NCBI RefSeq assembly: GCF_017355525.1
Contig: NZ_CP067395.1
Location: 930,001-994,000 of the forward strand
DNA length: 64,000 bases
Direction: 5' to 3'
Source: Lysobacter enzymogenes
GTDB taxonomy: Bacteria; Pseudomonadota; Gammaproteobacteria; Xanthomonadales; Xanthomonadaceae
Within the stretch, counting starts at the first letter, position 1, and the number at the start of each line of letters is the position of its first letter. Below the pieces are notes generated by a model. The model saw only the letters and a program-made list of their open reading frames with translations. It ran no database searches and was not told the origin of the DNA. A program made the translations under genes and the position numbers. Shown here in pieces: positions 8,837 through 17,941 of the stretch.

Positions 8837-11521
8837 TCAGTAATCGAAACGCAGGCGCAAGCCCACCGTGCGCGGATCGTTCCAGTAAGCGCGGATGAAG
8901 CCGCCGGCGTCGTCGGCCCAGTTCTTGCTCATCTTGTCGGTGGCGTTGAGCACGTAAAGCTCGGCGCGCCAGATCGACGGCGACTTCAGGCTCAGGCTGG
9001 CGTCGACCGTGGTGTAGGCCTCCTGCGCGTCGGACACGTGCGCGTTGTCGAGGTTGCGCAAGGTGAAGTACATCTTGTCCTGCCACTTCACGCTGACCCA
9101 CGGCACCAGTTCATAGCCGTTTGCGAACTTGAAGGTGTGCGAGGCGTTGACCCCGGCGGTGAACTTCGGCGTCATCGGCAGGTGGTGGCCGGTGATGTCG
9201 TAGATCTGGCGGCCGGCCAGCTCCGGATTCGGACCGGAATACGGCGCGGGGCAGGGCGGGGCGCCGAATTCTTCGCGCACGCCGCAGTTCCATTCGTCGC
9301 TGAAGGTCGGGTAGTCCTTGATCTTGCTGTTGATGTACGAGAAGAAGCCGCCGATGCGGGTGTTCGGCGTGGGCAGGTAATCGAACTCGACCTCCACGCC
9401 GGGGATGTTGACGACGCCGACGTTGACGGTCTGCCACTTCTTGATGATGTCGCAGGTCGGGTTGAAGTCCGGGCACGGTTCTTCGACATGGACCTTGGCC
9501 GCGTAGAAGTCGCCGGTCACCTGCATGTCCTTGTAGCGGCTGTAGAACGCGGTGACCGACAGGCTCAGGCGCTGGTCCAGCAGCAGGCCCTTGTAGCCGA
9601 TCTCGAAGTTGGTGACGGTTTCGGGCTTGTACGGGAAGAAGGTGTACTGCGGGCCGGCCGGACCGTCGATGCAGGTCTTGCCGCCGCACTTGTCGTCCTT
9701 GTCGCCGAAGCCGCCGGCCTTGTAGCCGGTCGACAGCGAGGCGAACAGGATTTCGTCGTCGGACAGGTTCTTGGTCAGGCCGAGCCGCCAGGTGACCTTA
9801 CGCCAGGATTCGGAGTGCTCGTTCTCCGCCGGCGGCCCCCACAACTTGTAGGCGCCGATGCCGCCGAACGGGCCCATGCGCTCGGTCAGCTCGCGGCCGT
9901 TGTGCGCGCGAAAGCCCGGCTGGCCCGGCGTGCCCGGGTTGTACAGGCCGTTGTAGTACGCGGTCGATTCGGTGTCCCAGCCGCCGTAGACCTGGCCGCC
10001 GCGGTCGGTCTTTTCGTCGCGGCTGTAGCGCGCGCCGAAGGTCGCGGTCCAGCTCGGGGCGAAGCGCCAGTCGGCCTGCGAGAAGATCGCCTTGGCGTCG
10101 ACCTGGCGATTGGGCTGGTGGTAGAACTGGCTGACCGGATAGCCGAACGGCGCGTTGACCAGTTGTTCCTGGGCGTAGTCGATCTGGTTCTTCTCGCGCA
10201 TCCAGAACAGGCCCGAGACCAGGCTCAGGCGTTCGCCCTGGTGCTTGAACTGCAGTTCGTGCACGAACGACTTGTACTTGGAATCCAGGGTGATCGAGGT
10301 GTTGTCGCGCACCGGCCACACGCCCCAGTCGCCTTCGGCCGGCACCGGCAGGGTCGCGGTGACCTGCGAGGGAATCTCGTGGTAGCCGCCGTCGTCGTCG
10401 GCGATCTGGAAGCGCTTCTGCACCGCGAACGCCACGTTGTATTCGAGGCTGTTGGCGTCGTCGATGAACCAGTTGAGGTTCGAACGCACCGTGTCGATCG
10501 ACATGTCGGTGCGGCCGGGCACGTTGATGTTGACGTCCCACTTGCCGCCGGTGCAGGCGAAGCGGGTGCCGGCGGCCTGGCCGCAGTCCTTCATCGCGAC
10601 CTGGCCGGCGCCGTCGTTCTGAAACTTCTCGTACGCGACCAGCCATTCGACCTTGTCGCTGAACGCGTAGCGCGCGGCCAGGCGCAGCGCCCATTCGTCG
10701 CGGTTGTAGTAGTACTTGTCGCGCCCGACCTTGACGTTGCGGCGCTGGTCCACGTCGGGGATGCCGTCGGCGATGAAGCCGCGCTCGGGGATGTTGACGT
10801 CGGTGAAGTCCTGCTTCTGGTCGATCCAGCCGTCGCGCTCGACCTTGGTCGCGGAGAAGCGCAGGGCGAAGCGGTCGTTGACCGCGATGTTCTGGATCAG
10901 GTTGAGCTGGCGCAGGTTGTAGCTGCCGATGTCGAGCTCGGCGCTGCCGAAGGTGGAATCGAAGCGCGGCTTGGCCGGGATGATGTTGATGCTGCCGCCG
11001 GTGGAGTTGCGGCCGAACAAGGTGCCTTGCGGGCCGCGCAGCACTTCGACCTGATCGACGTCGAACATCAGCGCCAGCGCGCCCTGCGGCCGCGGCGAGT
11101 ACAGGCCGGCGACGTGCAGGCCCACGGCCGGGTCGCCGATCTCGGTGAAGTTGTTGGCGCCGATGCCGCGGATGCTGACCTGCACGCCCGAGTCCGGGCC
11201 GGATGCGATCTGCACGTTCGGCATCTTGCCGGACAGGCCGCGCACGTCGCGCACGCCTTCGCGGGTCAGCGCCTCCTGGGTCACCGCCGTTACGGTCACC
11301 GGCGTCTTCAGCAGATCCGATTCCAGGCGCGTGGCCGACACGCGCACCGTCTCCAGCGTGGCCTTGGCTTCGCCGGCGCTGGCCTGCCCGGCGGCGACCG
11401 GCGGCTCGTCTTCGCCGGCGGCGGATTGGGCCATGACCGGCGCGGCGGCGCAGCCGAGCAGTACCGCTGCCACCGCGACGGCGATGCCGCTCGGTCGAAC
11501 ATCGCTGGGACGCTTTTTCAT
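8837..11521 (-). CDS. TonB-dependent outer-membrane receptor, probably for a glycan
   Basis: 894 residues: signal peptide ending APVMAQ at about 32, a plug domain (about 60-175) with VRVSATRLESDLLKTPVTVTAV and the LRGPQGTLFGRNSTGG motif, then a 22-strand barrel ending LRLRFDY. No N-terminal STN signalling domain. It is last in a minus-strand run of kinase, transporter and receptor (77 bp after the transporter), so the likely cargo is the oligosaccharide handled by that locus and by the divergent GH9 enzyme. Substrate not determinable from sequence. Confidence 0.93.
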   Translation of the reverse strand: MKKRPSDVRPSGIAVAVAAVLLGCAAAPVMAQSAAGEDEPPVAAGQASAGEAKATLETVRVSATRLESDLLKTPVTVTAVTQEALTREGVRDVRGLSGKMPNVQIASGPDSGVQVSIRGIGANNFTEIGDPAVGLHVAGLYSPRPQGALALMFDVDQVEVLRGPQGTLFGRNSTGGSINIIPAKPRFDSTFGSAELDIGSYNLRQLNLIQNIAVNDRFALRFSATKVERDGWIDQKQDFTDVNIPERGFIADGIPDVDQRRNVKVGRDKYYYNRDEWALRLAARYAFSDKVEWLVAYEKFQNDGAGQVAMKDCGQAAGTRFACTGGKWDVNINVPGRTDMSIDTVRSNLNWFIDDANSLEYNVAFAVQKRFQIADDDGGYHEIPSQVTATLPVPAEGDWGVWPVRDNTSITLDSKYKSFVHELQFKHQGERLSLVSGLFWMREKNQIDYAQEQLVNAPFGYPVSQFYHQPNRQVDAKAIFSQADWRFAPSWTATFGARYSRDEKTDRGGQVYGGWDTESTAYYNGLYNPGTPGQPGFRAHNGRELTERMGPFGGIGAYKLWGPPAENEHSESWRKVTWRLGLTKNLSDDEILFASLSTGYKAGGFGDKDDKCGGKTCIDGPAGPQYTFFPYKPETVTNFEIGYKGLLLDQRLSLSVTAFYSRYKDMQVTGDFYAAKVHVEEPCPDFNPTCDIIKKWQTVNVGVVNIPGVEVEFDYLPTPNTRIGGFFSYINSKIKDYPTFSDEWNCGVREEFGAPPCPAPYSGPNPELAGRQIYDITGHHLPMTPKFTAGVNASHTFKFANGYELVPWVSVKWQDKMYFTLRNLDNAHVSDAQEAYTTVDASLSLKSPSIWRAELYVLNATDKMSKNWADDAGGFIRAYWNDPRTVGLRLRFDY

Positions 11522-11597
11522 CGTTGGCTCCTGGTGGTGCGGCGTGTGCGGCGACTCGCGCCGACAGGCCCGCGCAGTGGCTGGTGCGGTCGCCCGG

Positions 11598-12815
11598 TCA
11601 GGGCGAGACGGGAGTGTTTTTTGCGGAGTACACGGTCTGGTTGCGTACCAGCGGCCGGGCCCAGACGCCGACGCTGAGGATGTAGAGCAAGGGCGCGAAC
11701 ACCAGCGACAGGCCCGCGCGCAGGCCCCAGTGGTCGGCGATCGCGCCGATCAGCAGCGGCACGACCGCGCCGCCGAGGATGCCGCTGCACAGGATTCCCG
11801 AGAACGCGCCGTGGTGCTGGCTGACCGAGTTCAAGCCCAGCGAGAAGATCACCGAGAACATCACCGACAGGAAAAAGCCCGCGGCCGGGAACGCCAGCAC
11901 GGACACGTCGGCGGAGCCGTACAGCGCCAGCGCCAGGCAGGCGATCGCCAGGATCGAGAAGATCGCCAGCACCCGCTTGGAATCCAGCAGCTTCAGCAGG
12001 CCCAACCCGACCAGGCAGCCCAGCGACATCAGCCCCCAGAAGCGGCTGACCGCGACCGCGCCTTGCTCGGTCGCCGACAGCCCGTGGTAGCTGTGCAAGA
12101 ACTGCGACATCCAGTTGGCGATGGACTGCTCGGTGCCGACATAGGCGACGATGCCGAGGAAGAACAGGCGCACGTCCCAGCGCCGCAGCAGGCTGCGGTA
12201 GGCCTCGCGGTTGCCGGCGCGCTCGTCGTCCTTCAACTCCACCGCCGGCAGCGGCAGCTTGTAGTTCAGCAGCGCCAGCACAGCGAAGGCGGCGCTGAAA
12301 TACCAATAAAAGCTCAGCCACGCCAGCGGCTGCGCCGCCACGTCGGGGCGCTGCATGTACAGCTTGAACGCCAGCGGGCTGAGAAACGACGCCAGCCCGA
12401 ACACCAGCTGCGCCATCACCGAGAAGAACGCGAAGTGCTGTTCGCCGCCGGCGGTGCGCATCAGCGGATTGATGACGACCTGCAGCAGCGCCATGCCCAA
12501 GCCGATCACGAACAGGCCGGCGACCACCGACAGGTAGCCCGGCAGCAGCGCGATCGCCAGCGCGCCGGCGAAGTTCAGCGCGAACGCGGCGAACAAGGTG
12601 GTGCGGGCGCCGCGGGCTTCGATCAGCAGGCCGCCCGGAATCGAGATCAGGCCGTAGGCGAGGAAGAACGAGAACGGCATGAAGCCGGCCATCGTCAGGC
12701 TCAGCTTGAAGTCCTGGATGGCGATCGGCATCAGCGGGCCGATCAGGTTGGTGATGAAGGAGATCGCGAACCAGATCAGGAGGATGTAGCTGATGATGAT
12801 CGGCCGGTGCGTCAT
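11598..12815 (-). CDS. MFS sugar:H+ symporter, FucP-like
   Basis: 405 residues with 12 predicted membrane helices. The segments LLQVVINPLMRTAGGEQHFAF and FSFFLAYGLISIPGGLLIEARG match the fucose/glucose/GlcNAc-type FHS family of the major facilitator superfamily, which carries free sugars through the inner membrane. It follows the PfkB kinase gene by 15 bp and precedes the receptor, giving uptake then phosphorylation in one operon. Confidence 0.9.
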   Translation of the reverse strand: MTHRPIIISYILLIWFAISFITNLIGPLMPIAIQDFKLSLTMAGFMPFSFFLAYGLISIPGGLLIEARGARTTLFAAFALNFAGALAIALLPGYLSVVAGLFVIGLGMALLQVVINPLMRTAGGEQHFAFFSVMAQLVFGLASFLSPLAFKLYMQRPDVAAQPLAWLSFYWYFSAAFAVLALLNYKLPLPAVELKDDERAGNREAYRSLLRRWDVRLFFLGIVAYVGTEQSIANWMSQFLHSYHGLSATEQGAVAVSRFWGLMSLGCLVGLGLLKLLDSKRVLAIFSILAIACLALALYGSADVSVLAFPAAGFFLSVMFSVIFSLGLNSVSQHHGAFSGILCSGILGGAVVPLLIGAIADHWGLRAGLSLVFAPLLYILSVGVWARPLVRNQTVYSAKNTPVSP

Positions 12816-12830
12816 GGTCGCGCCTTCAGG

Positions 12831-13778
12831 TCAGGAGTGCGGCTGCAGACAATGGGAGAGCTCGCCGGCGGCGATGCTCTTGCGCGGGAAGCGGGGCAGG
12901 ATCGCGCCGGCGGTGCGGCAGCCGGCCGCGAGCGCGTCGTCGAGACCGGCGCCGTTCAAGCGCGCGGCCAGATAGCCGGTGTTGAAGCTGTCGCCGGCGC
13001 CGACGGTGTCGAAGATTTCCGCGGCCGCTTCGGTCGCGTAGCGGGTGCTGCGGCCGTCGACGTGCCCCAATGCGCCGGCGGCGCCGAGCTTGACGATCAG
13101 ATGCGCGCCGGGCTTGAGCAGCGCGGCGACGCGCTGCACCGCGAGCTCGAGCTCCTGGGTTTCGGCGATGCTCATCGCCTCCAGCTCGTTGACGAGCAGA
13201 TGGTCGCAATGGGCCAGCCAGCCGGCGACTTCGCGCTGCACTTGCGAGGTCCAGCCTTCCGGCGGCCAGCCGGTGTCGAGCGCGACCTGATAGCCCCGGG
13301 CCGACGCCTGCGCCAGCAGTTCGCCGAAGCCTTCGCGCAGGCCCGACAGCAGGAACGGGGAGGTGAACAGCGCGACGCTGCCGTGCGGTGCCGGCGGCAG
13401 GTGCTTGAGCACGAAGTCCGGGCTCAGGTGTTGCAGATGCCCGCAGCTGGTGAAGAAGGTGCGCTCGCCGTCGGGGTGCATCAGGCCGACCGACATGGTG
13501 GTGTCGCTGCTGCAGGTCTGCAGCTCGATCCGGATGCCGGCGAGCTGCAGCAGCAGCCACTGGGCCAGATCGTCGTCGCCGATCGCGCCGATCAGGTGCG
13601 GGCTGAGGCCGAGGTGGCGGGCGGCAAGGGCGGAGTTGGCGGCCGAACCGCCGGCGCGCAGCTCGCTGCGCGGCAGCAGTCGTTCGGTGCCTATCTTGGG
13701 CCAGCCGTCGAGCGTGCCCAGGACCAGGTCTACGCTGACGTCGCCGACGATGCTGAATTGGGGCTGATCGGACTTCAT
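12831..13778 (-). CDS. PfkB-family carbohydrate kinase
   Basis: 315 residues. It contains the N-terminal PfkB signature region (RAGGSAANSALAARHLG) and the C-terminal signature DTVGAGDSFNTGYLA with the GAGD anion hole and catalytic Asp, so it should phosphorylate a sugar at a primary hydroxyl. The ATG at 13778 (MKSDQPQFSIVGDVSV) is preferred over one at 13814 because PfkB proteins begin just before the IVGDVSVD strand and the upstream region holds a candidate promoter and operator. The FucP-type transporter and ROK regulator suggest a hexose, but the exact sugar is unknown. Confidence 0.9.
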   Translation of the reverse strand: MKSDQPQFSIVGDVSVDLVLGTLDGWPKIGTERLLPRSELRAGGSAANSALAARHLGLSPHLIGAIGDDDLAQWLLLQLAGIRIELQTCSSDTTMSVGLMHPDGERTFFTSCGHLQHLSPDFVLKHLPPAPHGSVALFTSPFLLSGLREGFGELLAQASARGYQVALDTGWPPEGWTSQVQREVAGWLAHCDHLLVNELEAMSIAETQELELAVQRVAALLKPGAHLIVKLGAAGALGHVDGRSTRYATEAAAEIFDTVGAGDSFNTGYLAARLNGAGLDDALAAGCRTAGAILPRFPRKSIAAGELSHCLQPHS

Positions 13779-13809
13779 GGGGCGACTATAGTCACCCCGA
13801 TCCGGTCTC

Positions 13810-13842
13810 GTCAATAAAAATATCCAGTGGAAGTTTAATTAA
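13810..13842. promoter_or_regulatory. Candidate ROK operator upstream of the kinase-transporter-receptor operon
   Basis: A strikingly AT-rich 33-bp block in GC-rich DNA: GTCAATAAA, then TGGA-x-GT, then TAA. It matches 23 of 33 positions with the block at 15138-15170 on the other strand. It lies 30-60 bp upstream of the kinase start and just upstream of a GACTATAGTC palindrome (13784-13793) that supplies a TATAGT -10 element. It overlaps the 3' end of the ROK gene. Confidence 0.5.
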
Positions 13843-15089
13843 ATGCGGCGTCCTCCGGCGGCCGGCCGGTGGCCCAGCAGCTCGGCCGCGTGCAGTTCGC
13901 CGAACTCGTCCTTCTGCAGGCCTTCCAGCCGCGGCGACAGCAGTTCGTGGATCGGCAGCACCGCGGCGCCGAGCAGGGAACAGTCTTCCTCGCGCTGGGA
14001 AATCATCACCCGCGGCAGTTCCGGGGCCGGGCGGCCGCGCACCGAGCGGTGCCAGGGCTGGGCGAGGTCGACCAGGCGCTGGACCAGTTGCTGCGGCGCC
14101 GATCCGCCGATGACGATGGTCTGCGGGTCGAGCAGGTTCTCGATCATGCAGATCGCATCGCGCAGGCGCTGCGCGGCTTGCTCGCACCATTGGCGCAAAG
14201 CCGGGTCGTCGGCGGCGTCGAGCCGTTCGAGCAGGGCCGGCCCGTGCACCTGCGCATCGTCGAGGCCCAGCGCTTCGGCCAGCGAATGCAGCGACAGGTA
14301 ACGCTCCAGGCAGCCGTGGTTGCCGCAGTAGCAGGGCGTACCGCCGGGAACCACCGGCACGTGGCCGATCTCGGTCGCGTTGCCGTCGGCGCCGCGGTAG
14401 TTGTTGCGGCCGACGATCAGCGAGCCGCCCAGGCCCATGCTCAGGTGCAGGTAGAAGAAGTTGTCGAGGTGGCGGGCGACGCCGTACAGGGTCTCGCCGA
14501 GCGCGCCGGCGACGCTGTCGACGCTGTGGAACAGCGGCAGGCCGGTGGCTTCCTGCAACTGGTCGAGGATCGACAGGTCCTTCCAGCCTTCCAGCGCGGT
14601 CGGGCCGACGAAACTCAGCTCGGTGTCGCCGAGGGGGCCGGGCAGGGCCACGCCGATGCCCCACAGCCGCGCATTGGCCTGGCGGCGCAGGCTGGCGACC
14701 AGTTCCAGCAGGCCGGCGAGCAGTTGCGCGCGGTCGCAGCCCTGCAGCTTCACTTCGCAGCGCGCATCGATGCGGCCGACCAGGTTCACCAGCGCGCCCG
14801 AGGCGCGGCCCGGTTCCAGGCTGATGCCGATCGACTGGCCGGCGTCGGGGTTGATCTCGAACGCGATCGGCGGCTGGCCGCGGGTCTTCAGATCCTTTTG
14901 CCGGCGCGAGACGATCAGGCCGATCGACTCGAGTTCGTTGGTGATGTTGGCGACCGTCTGCGGGCTCAGCGAGACCTTTTCCTGGATGTCCTTGCGCGAG
15001 GCCGCGCCGTGCTGGCGGATGAAATCCAGCACGAGGCGGCGGTTGTAGGGGGCGCTGGATTGCTGGGTGGCGCCGCGGCCACTGTTCAT
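13839..15089 (-). CDS. ROK-family transcriptional repressor (NagC/Mlc/XylR type)
   Basis: 416 residues. N-terminal winged helix-turn-helix (residues about 12-70, SRKDIQEKVSLSPQTVANITNELESIG) followed by a ROK sugar-kinase-like fold with the zinc motif EIGHVPV...CYCGNHGCLE (H then CxCGxxGCLE). The ROK domain likely binds the free sugar or its phosphate and relieves repression. It lies between the kinase-transporter-receptor operon and the divergent GH9 gene, both of which carry a similar AT-rich block in front. Confidence 0.92.
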   Translation of the reverse strand: MNSGRGATQQSSAPYNRRLVLDFIRQHGAASRKDIQEKVSLSPQTVANITNELESIGLIVSRRQKDLKTRGQPPIAFEINPDAGQSIGISLEPGRASGALVNLVGRIDARCEVKLQGCDRAQLLAGLLELVASLRRQANARLWGIGVALPGPLGDTELSFVGPTALEGWKDLSILDQLQEATGLPLFHSVDSVAGALGETLYGVARHLDNFFYLHLSMGLGGSLIVGRNNYRGADGNATEIGHVPVVPGGTPCYCGNHGCLERYLSLHSLAEALGLDDAQVHGPALLERLDAADDPALRQWCEQAAQRLRDAICMIENLLDPQTIVIGGSAPQQLVQRLVDLAQPWHRSVRGRPAPELPRVMISQREEDCSLLGAAVLPIHELLSPRLEGLQKDEFGELHAAELLGHRPAAGGRRI

Positions 15090-15137
15090 AGGCGTCGAAA
15101 CCGGTTGAGCGTAGGGGAGGGGAAAAGCACCGTCGTA

Positions 15138-15170
15138 TTATTCATACATCCATGTGAAGTATTTATTGAC
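15138..15170. promoter_or_regulatory. Candidate ROK operator in the ROK/GH9 divergent promoter
   Basis: On the minus strand this 33-bp block begins GTCAATAAA and shares 23 of 33 positions with 13810-13842. It sits between the ROK start (15089) and the GH9 start (15227), suited to control both genes. It contains TTCACATG near its centre and is partly self-complementary. Confidence 0.5.
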
Positions 15171-15226
15171 GATGCGTGTCGACATGGCTAAGTTGCGCTG
15201 TGCCTAGTCTATCCGGAACCGTGTCA

Positions 15227-17101
15227 ATGACCTCTTTGCCGCCTTCCCGCAAGACCGTAGTGCTGGCGTTGGCCGCGTTGGCGATCGCCGTGTCCGGCCT
15301 GTCGCACGTGGCCGCGGCCGCGAGCCCCGAGGGCAAGACCACCGTATCGGTGAGTCTGCCGACCGAGCCGCTGCTGGTGCAGATCAATCAGGTCGCGCTG
15401 GAACGGCGCGGGCCGAAGCTCGCGATCGTCGAATACACGGGCGACGCCGACGCGGGCCGCTACACCGTGTTGCGCGACGGCAAGGCGGTCAAGCAAGGCG
15501 AACTGAAACCGCTGCCGGCGTTCGACGCCTGGGGCGCCGGCAAGCGCTACTACAGCGTCGATTTCTCCGACGCCGAGCAGGCCGGCCGGTATCAAGTGGA
15601 CGTGCGCATCGGCAAGCGCCGCGCGCTGTCGGCGCCGGTGCCGGTGCCGGTGCGCGACAACGCGGTGTTCGCCACCACCGGCGCGCAGCTGCTCGGCTAC
15701 TTCAAGCGCAGCCGCCACACCGACGCGGCCGACCGCGACCTGCCGATCTTCAAGACCGAGCGCCGGGTCGATGCCTGGGGCGGCTGGCAGGACGCCGGCG
15801 GCGACAAGGGCAAGTACCTCTCGCACCTGGGCTACGCGAACTACTTCAATCCGCAGCAGGCCTCGATGGCGGCCTGGGTGCTGGCCTACGGCGCGGACAC
15901 GCGCAAGGCGTTGTTCGCCGCCCACGGCCTGCAGGCGCAGGTCGAGGACGAGGCGTTTTGGGGCGCCGATTACCTGCACCGCATCCTCGATGAAGAAGGC
16001 TATTTCTACACCACGGTGTTCGACCAGTGGGGCACGCCGGGCGCGCAGCGCATGGTCACCGGCTACGAAGGCGCGGCCGGCACCTACACCACCCTGTACC
16101 GTTCGGCGTTCCGCGCCGGCGGCGGCATGGCCATCGCCGCGCTCGCGCGCGCCTCGATGCTGGCCAAAAGCAGCGGGCGCCACGGCGAGTTCGACGGCGC
16201 CCGGTACCTCGCCGACGCCGAGCGCGCCTATGCGCACCTGCGCAAGTTCAACCCGCAGTACTGCGCCGACGGCAAGGAAAACATCATCGACGACTACACC
16301 GCGCTGATGGCGCTGGTGGAACTGCGCAACGCTACCGGCCAGGCGCGCTACCTCGACGACGCGCGCGAGCGCGCCGCGAACCTGATCGCGCGGCAGCAGG
16401 CCGACGGCGGTTTCGTCAGCGACGGCGGCCGCCGGCCGTACTACCACGCGGCCGAAGCGGGCCTGCCGGTGATCAGCCTGTCGGCCTATGCCGACATCGA
16501 ACCCGAGCCGGCGCGGCGGCAACGCGCGCTCGACGCGATCGGCTCGGCGCTCAAGCACGAGCTGGCGATCACCCGCGCGGTCGCCAACCCCTACGGCTAC
16601 GCGCGCCAGCGCTTCCAGCTGACCCGCGACGGCAAGGCCGAAGGCGAGGCGCTGGAAGGCTTCTTCATCCCGCACCGCAACGAAACCGGCTACTGGTGGC
16701 AGGGCGAAAGCGCGCGCCTGGCCTCGCTCAGCGCGGCGATGATCGTCGGCGGCCGCAAGCTCGCGGGCGAGAGCGTCGCCGGATACGGCCTGCCGGCCGA
16801 CCGCGCCGCTTACGCGCAGGACCAGCTCGACTGGACCCTGGGCCGCAATCCCTACGGCATGTCGATGCTGTACGGCTTCGGCCGCAAGAACCCGCCGACC
16901 GTGCTGGAGAGCGCCGGCGAAATGTTCGTCGGCGGCATCTCCAACGGCATCACCGGCGCGGTCGGCAGCGACACCGGCGCCGGCATCGCGTTCGCGCCGG
17001 GCCCGGATTCGGAGCAGTGGCGCTGGGTGGAGCAGTGGATTCCGCACACCACCTGGATGCTGTTCGCGGTCATGGCGATGTCGGGCGAGGAGACCCGCTG
17101 A
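15227..17101 (+). CDS. Secreted glycoside hydrolase family 9 with N-terminal Ig-like domain
   Basis: 624 residues: signal peptide (to about residue 35, ending VAAAAS), a cellulase-type Ig-like domain (about 40-140), then the (alpha/alpha)6 catalytic barrel. GGWQDAGGDKGKYLSHL contains the likely base Asp189 with Asp193; the C-terminal ETGYWWQGE supplies the candidate acid Glu494. GH9 enzymes cut beta-1,4-glucans or act as exo-glucosaminidases, so the substrate is open. The ATG at 15227 is preferred over 15176, which would lie before the hydrophobic core. Divergent from the ROK gene and probably under its control. Confidence 0.88.
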   Translation: MTSLPPSRKTVVLALAALAIAVSGLSHVAAAASPEGKTTVSVSLPTEPLLVQINQVALERRGPKLAIVEYTGDADAGRYTVLRDGKAVKQGELKPLPAFDAWGAGKRYYSVDFSDAEQAGRYQVDVRIGKRRALSAPVPVPVRDNAVFATTGAQLLGYFKRSRHTDAADRDLPIFKTERRVDAWGGWQDAGGDKGKYLSHLGYANYFNPQQASMAAWVLAYGADTRKALFAAHGLQAQVEDEAFWGADYLHRILDEEGYFYTTVFDQWGTPGAQRMVTGYEGAAGTYTTLYRSAFRAGGGMAIAALARASMLAKSSGRHGEFDGARYLADAERAYAHLRKFNPQYCADGKENIIDDYTALMALVELRNATGQARYLDDARERAANLIARQQADGGFVSDGGRRPYYHAAEAGLPVISLSAYADIEPEPARRQRALDAIGSALKHELAITRAVANPYGYARQRFQLTRDGKAEGEALEGFFIPHRNETGYWWQGESARLASLSAAMIVGGRKLAGESVAGYGLPADRAAYAQDQLDWTLGRNPYGMSMLYGFGRKNPPTVLESAGEMFVGGISNGITGAVGSDTGAGIAFAPGPDSEQWRWVEQWIPHTTWMLFAVMAMSGEETR

Positions 17102-17122
17102 GCCGCGGGTCCGCCGTCGCGC

Positions 17123-17659
17123 TCACAGACGCAGATCGCCGGCGACCTCGATCTTGGGAACCCGCAAACCCATCGCGATCCACGCCTGCATCAGCTTCGC
17201 GAAAAACCGCAACGACTGGCGTCTGTGATTGGGTACGTCGTCCGGCAGCGCGGAGGGATCGGCCAGATCGCCGGTCATGGTGCGCATCTCCAGCGGCGGC
17301 AGCGCGCCGTCGCGCCACAGGCCGGCGTACAGGCTCAGCCAGTGTCCGCCCTTGAATTCCAGGAACACCGGCGTGTTGCAGCAGGTGGCCAGCACGCGCC
17401 GGGTGCCTGAGTCGGCGGCGAGGCGGAATTGCTTGAGATGCTCGGCGCCGGCGACGAAGGCGACGCGGTCCTTGCGCTGCATCACGAAGCCGGTGCCGCC
17501 GTGTTCGTTGAGCACGCGCGGGGCGCCCGCCAGCCGCGCCATGCGCGCGCCGGCTTCGCGGCAACTGTCGCAGCAGCATTCCACGCGGGCGATGGGGGCA
17601 CCTTCGACGTCGAGGGCGAACCGGCCGCAAGCGCAGGCCAGATGTTGGATCGGGGACAT
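17123..17659 (-). CDS. GFA/CENP-V-like zinc protein (DUF6151-like)
   Basis: 178 residues with early CACG (residues 9-12), CCCDSC about 16 residues later and ATCCNTPVF in the middle: the cysteine layout of glutathione-dependent formaldehyde-activating enzyme (GFA)-like zinc folds. No evidence for actual formaldehyde activity. The start at 17659 places the first Cys pair close to the N-terminus, as is usual for this fold. Convergent with the GH9 gene, which ends 22 bp away. Confidence 0.75.
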   Translation of the reverse strand: MSPIQHLACACGRFALDVEGAPIARVECCCDSCREAGARMARLAGAPRVLNEHGGTGFVMQRKDRVAFVAGAEHLKQFRLAADSGTRRVLATCCNTPVFLEFKGGHWLSLYAGLWRDGALPPLEMRTMTGDLADPSALPDDVPNHRRQSLRFFAKLMQAWIAMGLRVPKIEVAGDLRL

Positions 17660-17941
17660 GGCGGGCCTTTCGTGAGGGTCTCGACAGGACGACGAACGGG
17701 CCCGGGCCATTTCGACAACTGTGCTTGCGGATCGCCGGCGCGGGCGCTGCCGCGGGCTGAGCCGAGCCCAGGACCGCGCTCGAACGACGGCTTGACCGAT
17801 ACCCGGAGCCCGCACCGAAGGCCACCCGCCGGTATCGCCCGCGGACGGCGCGGCTAGCGTCGTCTTCGCGCCGCTCACGCGCGGCGTTAACGCCGCGGCT
17901 GCCAGGGTCGTGACCACGCCCGGACCATCGAGGAGACCGCA

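Noticed and set aside
15650..15672. Short GGTGCC tandem repeat inside the GH9 gene
   Set aside because: It encodes PVPVPV in the linker after the Ig-like domain; ordinary coding repeat.
17085..17117. GACCCGC/GCGGGTC hairpin at the GH9 stop
   Set aside because: Only 7 bp of stem, overlapping the stop codon and without a U-run; too weak to call a terminator.
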